Origin: CBDATA01 sp965215615
GTDB lineage: Bacteria; Acidobacteriota; Vicinamibacteria; Marinacidobacterales; Marinacidobacteraceae
DNA length: 64,000 bases
Reading direction: 5' to 3'
Assembly (NCBI GenBank): GCA_965215615.1
Contig: OZ244068.1
Location: 2,232,001 to 2,296,000 of the forward strand
Shown here piece after piece: positions 60,701 through 64,000 of this stretch (positions are counted from its first letter, which is position 1; every line of letters begins with the position of its first letter). The translations under genes were made by a program, and so were the position numbers. The notes below the pieces were generated by a model. It saw nothing but the letters and a program-made list of their open reading frames with translations, was not told the DNA's origin and made no database searches.

Positions 60701-62629
60701 CGGCAGTGTCGTGGGACACGCCGTCGTGTAGTCCGTGCCCCGCGTCGCGCCGCCCCCGAAAGTCAGCGGCACCGGCAACGTCTCGCCGTTCACGAGACCC
60801 CGGCCCAGGGTCACGGTGAAGGTCTTCGCCCCGCCCTCGGTGATGTTCCCGGCACTCCCCGCGAGCGTCACCGTCGTCGCGTCGTTGTCCACCACCGTGA
60901 CCGTCGCCGCGTTCCCGCTCAAGCCGCTGTAGCCACTGTCCGACGAAGTCACGGCGTAGGTGACCGTCAGCTCCCGACCGATCGGGCTGTCATCGTTGTC
61001 GTCGGTCGCGCGCACCGTCACCGTCTGCGCCGTGCCCCAGTTGCTGTTCGTGAAGGTCAGCGCCTCGCTCGCCGTGAACGTGGTGGCGCTGTCCGGGCCG
61101 TCGAGCGTCAGCCCGGCGGGCGCCGTCACCGTCACCGTGACATCGCTCGACGGCACGGTGTTCAGCACCACCGTGAAGGTCGCCGTGTCCGTGGTACTGC
61201 CCTCGGTCGCCGTCGTGTCGGTCGTCGTCGGGGTCACGCCGACAGGTGTGGAGAAAGGTGTCGCGGTCGCAGTAATGGCGCGGCCCGATACCCTCCCCCG
61301 GTAGGCATAAACCCTGAATTCGTATTCCGTGCCGTTCGTCAGCCCCGTCACCGTCACGGTGAACGTATCCCCGTTGACTTGGGCAGTGGTCGAAGAGCCG
61401 CCGGAGGGCCGGTAACTGTACTCGTATGCGGTGATGAGGTCGTCGTCCGGATCGTCCCAGGTCAGGGTCACCTGAGCGTTACCAGCCGTGGCCACGAGGT
61501 TCGTCGGCCGCGCTGGCGGAAACTGCGGCGTTGCGGTCACGGTTTCCGATGCCGCACCGAACACCCTCATCGTCTCTCCATTGACCACCCTTTCCACCAC
61601 CGCACGCACCTGGAAGCTGTATTCCGTGCCGTTCGTCAGTCGAGCCAATCCTCTCCCGAATTCGTAAGTACTCCTGAAATTAAAGAAATCCGTCCACGCC
61701 CCCCAGGCGAAGGGATCGCCCGATCCCTGACGATACTGGTATCCGGTGATGGTGTCGCCAGCCGGGATCGTCCAGATCAGTGAGACCTGACTGTCTGACG
61801 GATCCGCCACGAGGCCCGTCGGTGCCGCCGGCGGGGGATTGGCCAGCGGTGTCGCCATCACGACGCTCGAAACCGAGCTCAACACATTCCCGTCCGAGGC
61901 GGCGGAGCGGATCCGGAAGTCGTACGCACTACCGTTGGTCAGACCGGTCACCGTGTAGGTGGTGGTGCGGGAACCGCTGCCCGGAATCGCCGTCCAGTCG
62001 CTCCAGACTCCGGAACTTCTGAGCCGGATCTGGTACAAGTATCCGGAGATGTCGATGTTGGACGGGTCGGTCCATCTCAGGAGGACCTGGCCGTTGCCCG
62101 CGGTCGCCGTCAAGCCGGATGGCTTGGCCAGCGACATCGGTGTCGCGTTCGGCGTAGCCGACACGGTCGCCGATGCTGCGCCGAGCACCGTCCCGGCCAC
62201 GGCCCGGATTTGGAAGCTGTATTGCGTACGAGCGGTCAAGCCGGTTATTACTTTTTCCTGAGTGGTGGCATCACTTTCGGGGAAGTCCGTCCACTCACCC
62301 CAGGTGATATTCGGCGAGCCCGTTCCCTGGCGGTACTGGTACCTGGTGATGGCGTTGTTCGACGGATCGGCCCATCTCAGGACGACCTGGCGGAAGCCCG
62401 CGGTGGCCGTGAAGCCGGTCGGAGCAGCGGGAGCTGACTGCGCCTCCGCTTCCCCACCCGGAAGGAGCAGCAGCGGCAGGAGCAGAAGTGCCCGGAGAAG
62501 TGCCCAGAACGGGCGCCTCACCGGAACGCCTGCCAAGCGCGAGAACAACGCCCTCGACCCACCCTTTTTCGGGGGGGGGGGGCACGCCGCAATACGCACT
62601 CCACCCGAGCGCTTTTCAATCCCCAACAT
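57767..62629 (-). CDS. FN3/Calx-beta autotransporter adhesin
   Basis: 1620 residues from ATG 62629 (AAGGGG upstream). An extended N-terminus precedes a clear signal peptide (VRRPFWALLRALLLLPLLLL, cut near EAEAQ). Four fibronectin type III repeats fill about residues 66-440 (e.g. PTGFTATAGFRQVVLRWADP). Then come Calx-beta or cadherin-like repeats to about 1140, with a stretch of 11 Gly near residue 890 and TEGASATYTVALATEP-type repeats. The last 400 residues form a beta-barrel ending in VEATVRW, so it is surface-exposed. A C12 tract lies near the start. Ligand unknown. Confidence 0.88.
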   Translation of the reverse strand: MLGIEKRSGGVRIAACPPPPKKGGSRALFSRLAGVPVRRPFWALLRALLLLPLLLLPGGEAEAQSAPAAPTGFTATAGFRQVVLRWADPSNNAITRYQYRQGTGSPNITWGEWTDFPESDATTQEKVITGLTARTQYSFQIRAVAGTVLGAASATVSATPNATPMSLAKPSGLTATAGNGQVLLRWTDPSNIDISGYLYQIRLRSSGVWSDWTAIPGSGSRTTTYTVTGLTNGSAYDFRIRSAASDGNVLSSVSSVVMATPLANPPPAAPTGLVADPSDSQVSLIWTIPAGDTITGYQYRQGSGDPFAWGAWTDFFNFRSTYEFGRGLARLTNGTEYSFQVRAVVERVVNGETMRVFGAASETVTATPQFPPARPTNLVATAGNAQVTLTWDDPDDDLITAYEYSYRPSGGSSTTAQVNGDTFTVTVTGLTNGTEYEFRVYAYRGRVSGRAITATATPFSTPVGVTPTTTDTTATEGSTTDTATFTVVLNTVPSSDVTVTVTAPAGLTLDGPDSATTFTASEALTFTNSNWGTAQTVTVRATDDNDDSPIGRELTVTYAVTSSDSGYSGLSGNAATVTVVDNDATTVTLAGSAGNITEGGAKTFTVTLGRGLVNGETLPVPLTFGGGATRGTDYTTACPTTLPTGVTCANLDSGNAMVTFTGPSTGTTATEVTLTLTAATDNTTESGGETVDIGLGTLDESSGTGLGGGASGTGNLSFRITDPSATDTTVPTLSIVVPATISGTFTATFNFSETVMGFTTDDITVTGGTKGAFAGSGSRYTLSVTPNDGADVTVTVAANAATDGTNTGPTNEESETATWTTTPPPQETPSGGGGGGGGGGGTTSASPTAVSVSAGPVVTEGGEALFRITASPAPSDEITVRVRVSATGDFVEAVQLGEKLVTLSASAPTASLRVATTDDDVDEADGTVTVMLLSGDGYTPLSASASLSVLDDDTPALVFEPDTLTVDEGGSAIYTVALATEPTADVTVTVAGTGGEVTVTRNTLVFTASNWSTTQPVTVSAAQDADAADDRARLTHSARGGGYGSVTGSLAVTVEDDDTPGLVLTPAALTVTEGASATYTVALATEPTGNVTVSIAGTGDVTVDRSTLTFHANNWNTAQTVTVLAGQDDDAVDDSVTLDHSASGGDYGLVTGSVTVMVTDTGTLVVAPHLARFGRTVAEQALDGIERRLHASRTPGVRGTFTGSTLDTSVEGDVAPGWGHDAARTLSTRDMLLGSSFALTSSEEAAGRGSFALWGRASGNRFDGATNDGTTAIGLDGEVLTGLVGADYARGDWLFGLALTHSLSEGSYTSEGASAGKVDASLTAALPYVSLQANPRLKLWGAGGYGIGEVTLKTGGASYRADTDWTMAAAGVRGDLLDPAGGPAVALIADGLWARTTSDQAAALAASDAYVNRLRLGIEGSYRLSLGGAGEITPRVEAGARHDGGDAETGAGMEVGAGLAWSAPGLGLTLDVSGRALLTHEDEDFDDRGLSAAFIFDPRPESERGPSLSLRQAIGGRADGGIEALFAATPLGDGGNIGSGAGMRRTLETAYGFSAFGGHFTASPHAEVDFTERARDYALGWRFVPHKLASDLAFGVKATRREAETLAPVHVFGVEATVRW
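62571..62582 (-). repeat. C12 homopolymer in the autotransporter start region
   Basis: Twelve uninterrupted G on the plus strand (C on the coding strand) encode residues Cys16-Pro20 of the autotransporter. Loss or gain of one or two bases would shift the frame into a sequence that stops at 62295. A GTG at 62521, after the tract, begins the signal peptide and could rescue translation. Confidence 0.75.
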
Positions 62630-62742
62630 CACACATCCCCTTGTCTCTTTGGCCCGACCAAGGCTGCCCTTGATGTCGAGACTTACCCTGCCGGAATCGT
62701 ATCTCGGAACGGAAATCCGTGAGTCCTGGGAGCCACGCGGCC

Positions 62743-62960
62743 TCAGACTTCGAGAAGGATCGACATGGTGATCGGGATTCCAGAGAGTTCTTCGAGGATG
62801 CCGAGGTAGCGACAGGGGGCAGGTCGGTGAGCCGGCGAATGCTCCGCGCGGGCGGGTCCCAGCCAGTCAGCGAGCGGAACTCCGATTCGCAGCGGGCGAG
62901 CGCGGAGTCCAGCAGGCCGAGCCGTAGCAACGAAACAACAAACCCTCGGGGATCGGCCTC
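62743..62960 (-). pseudogene. Decayed 3' end of a purA-like gene
   Basis: One frame reads LARCESEFRSLTGWDPPARS then LTDLPP; after a one-base shift another reads RYLGILEELSGIPITM and stops at 62743. This is the order of the adenylosuccinate synthetase C-terminus (tLpGW ... LP ... Yl..iEel.GiPi). No other part of purA is seen. The interval 62630-63017 otherwise holds no gene that I can support, but must contain the autotransporter promoter. Confidence 0.45.
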
Positions 62961-63017
62961 GATGCCGAGGACGCGAGTGCGCCCCGCTTCAGGAGTTTTT
63001 TACACGTACACGGCTCA

Positions 63018-63581
63018 TCAGCGGCGCGGAGGGGGGCTCGAAGACTCGCCTCCGAAGCGATCGCGGGCTGCTGCGATGAATCGCGGCCACTGCGCCACCT
63101 CCGGGTCGGCATCCGGATCCCAGACCTTCAGCAGATCCTCCCGCGCCTCCGCTTCCGAAACGCCTTCCCGCAAGGTCCGGTAGAGGTACACGAACACCGA
63201 AACCCGCATGTTGGCGAAGCAGTGGACATGGACGGGCCGCTCCCCGGTGATGTCCATGACCTCGAAAAACAGATCCAGGTCGTCGAGCGACGGGTTTTCC
63301 CAGTCCACCGGAATCTGGAAGTAGGCCATCCCGGCATCGGTCACCTGAAAGCCCTCTTCGAGGTTGCGCTCGCGGCGGGCGGGCGCGAGGTTCACCACCA
63401 CCTCGAAACCGGCATCCCCGAGCGCTTCGATCTCGGCTTCGTCTATCTGGCCGGAAGTCGCGAGCCGGTCGGAAATCCGGACGTAGTTGTAGATGCCGGC
63501 GAGAGCCTCTTCCTGCGCGGAAGCCCCTCCAGAAGCCGGCCCGGCCACGAGCCCGAGCAGCAGGAATGCGATCCCTATCAT
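63018..63581 (-). CDS. Secreted protein-tyrosine-phosphatase-like protein
   Basis: 187 residues with a signal peptide (MIGIAFLLLGLVAGPASGG). The fold is that of dual-specificity-type phosphatases: NYVRISDRLATSGQIDEAEI, then VVNLAPARRER and the Cys loop HVHCFANMRVSVFVYLYR. The loop is C-x4-R rather than the C-x5-R of classical enzymes; this may be normal for its subfamily. Activity is uncertain. It starts 2 bp after the gamma-glutamyltransferase gene on the same strand. Confidence 0.72.
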   Translation of the reverse strand: MIGIAFLLLGLVAGPASGGASAQEEALAGIYNYVRISDRLATSGQIDEAEIEALGDAGFEVVVNLAPARRERNLEEGFQVTDAGMAYFQIPVDWENPSLDDLDLFFEVMDITGERPVHVHCFANMRVSVFVYLYRTLREGVSEAEAREDLLKVWDPDADPEVAQWPRFIAAARDRFGGESSSPPPRR

Positions 63582-63583
63582 GG

Positions 63584-64000
63584 TCAGTTCTCCTCCCTTT
63601 CGTCGTGGACACCGGCACCGCCATCGGGCGCCCGCTGATCCACTCCGCCTTCGAGCACTCCCTCCTCCCTGAGGTGGACGATGACTTCCGCCGCTCCCTG
63701 GGCTTCCCGGCCGCTCAGCGCGTGTCCCCAGGACTCGAGCAGGTTCAGGGTGTCGGGAGAGAACTTCTGCTCCTCGTAGCTGATCTGATCGGGCAACCAC
63801 TGGTGGTGGATGCGGCCGGCATCCACGGCTTCCTGGGCGTTCATCCCGTGGTCCACGACGTTGATGATCGTCTGCATCACGGTGTTGATGATCGTCCGGC
63901 CTCCCGGAGTACCGGTGACCATGAAGAGTTCCCCGTCGCGCGCGACGATGGTGGGAGTCATGCTCGAAAGCATCCGCTTGCCGGGGGCCGCCAGATTGGG
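63584..64000 (-). CDS. Gamma-glutamyltransferase, C-terminal part
   Basis: Enters from the right edge; only about 138 C-terminal residues (small subunit) are in the window. The substrate-binding blocks PGKRMLSSMTPTIV and VTGTPGGRTIINTVMQ, followed by NAQEAVDAGRIHHQWLPD, identify the family. These enzymes cleave gamma-glutamyl bonds, mainly of glutathione, in the periplasm. The catalytic Thr lies outside the window. Closely followed by the phosphatase-like gene. Confidence 0.92.
   Translation of the reverse strand, partial: PNLAAPGKRMLSSMTPTIVARDGELFMVTGTPGGRTIINTVMQTIINVVDHGMNAQEAVDAGRIHHQWLPDQISYEEQKFSPDTLNLLESWGHALSGREAQGAAEVIVHLREEGVLEGGVDQRAPDGGAGVHDEREEN

Overview
The window is about 68-70% G+C by eye and is packed with protein genes on both strands. 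There is no rRNA, tRNA or CRISPR array that I can see. Secreted and outer-membrane proteins (a DUF481 barrel, an autotransporter, lipoproteins, BNR propellers, peptidoglycan genes) point to a Gram-negative host. The aerobic box pathway for benzoyl-CoA, an N-acyl-ornithine arginine route, secreted BNR-propeller and DUF2911 proteins and many toxin-antitoxin genes fit an environmental or host-associated Acidobacteriota- or Gemmatimonadota-like bacterium. The phylum is inference and cannot be settled from this sequence alone. Genes are tightly coupled: many neighbours overlap by 4 bp (ATGA, GTGA, TTGA).

Layout. 0-7 kb: a partial secreted beta-barrel protein, then carA-carB-DUF2272. 7-9.4 kb: a toxin-antitoxin (TA) island with two VapBC-type pairs, a MITE-like repeat, and duplicated 3' ends of both flanking genes. 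9.4-14.4 kb: minus-strand operon (DUF481 barrel, S51-like peptidase, esterase-like protein, ctaB, patB-like aminotransferase). 14.4-20 kb: penicillin-acylase-type hydrolase, larA, FAH-family enzyme, MFS exporter. 20-26.2 kb: second accessory island, with a vapC broken by a MITE carrying a perfect CTAG duplication, antitoxin and ATPase remnants, a DUF4143 ATPase, a RES/Xre toxin-antitoxin pair, and a PD-(D/E)XK-like gene coupled to an AAA ATPase and a truncated DUF4276 gene.

26.2-32.6 kb: an AIR-synthase-like protein, a lipoprotein, a HepT/MntA pair flanked by copies of the neighbouring thiolase 3' end, and the operon boxC-boxB-thiolase. 32.7-36.3 kb: a DUF262/DUF1524 GmrSD-like protein and an S9-peptidase-like protein lacking its catalytic serine. 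36.3-43.6 kb: one minus-strand operon reading lpdA-murB-murA-lipB-(E1beta/E2 fusion)-lipA, which mixes 2-oxoacid dehydrogenase and lipoate genes with cell-wall genes; MurA carries Asp in place of the fosfomycin-target Cys. 43.8-52.7 kb: thioesterase, nadE, BNR propeller, class A beta-lactamase, an ECF sigma/anti-sigma/PDZ operon, DUF2911 and DUF420. 52.7-57.4 kb: plus-strand argR-argC-argD-(acyl-ornithine carbamoyltransferase)-argB. 57.4-62.6 kb: a DUF1640-like small protein and a 1620-residue FN3/Calx-beta autotransporter whose 5' end carries a C12 homopolymer. 62.6-64 kb: a decayed purA-like tail, a phosphatase-like protein and the end of a gamma-glutamyltransferase gene.

The core metabolic operons look intact. 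The accessory material is concentrated at 7-9.4, 20-26.2 and 27.7-28.4 kb. It shares a theme: TA or defence-type modules abutting the 3' ends of housekeeping genes, with short duplications of those 3' ends.
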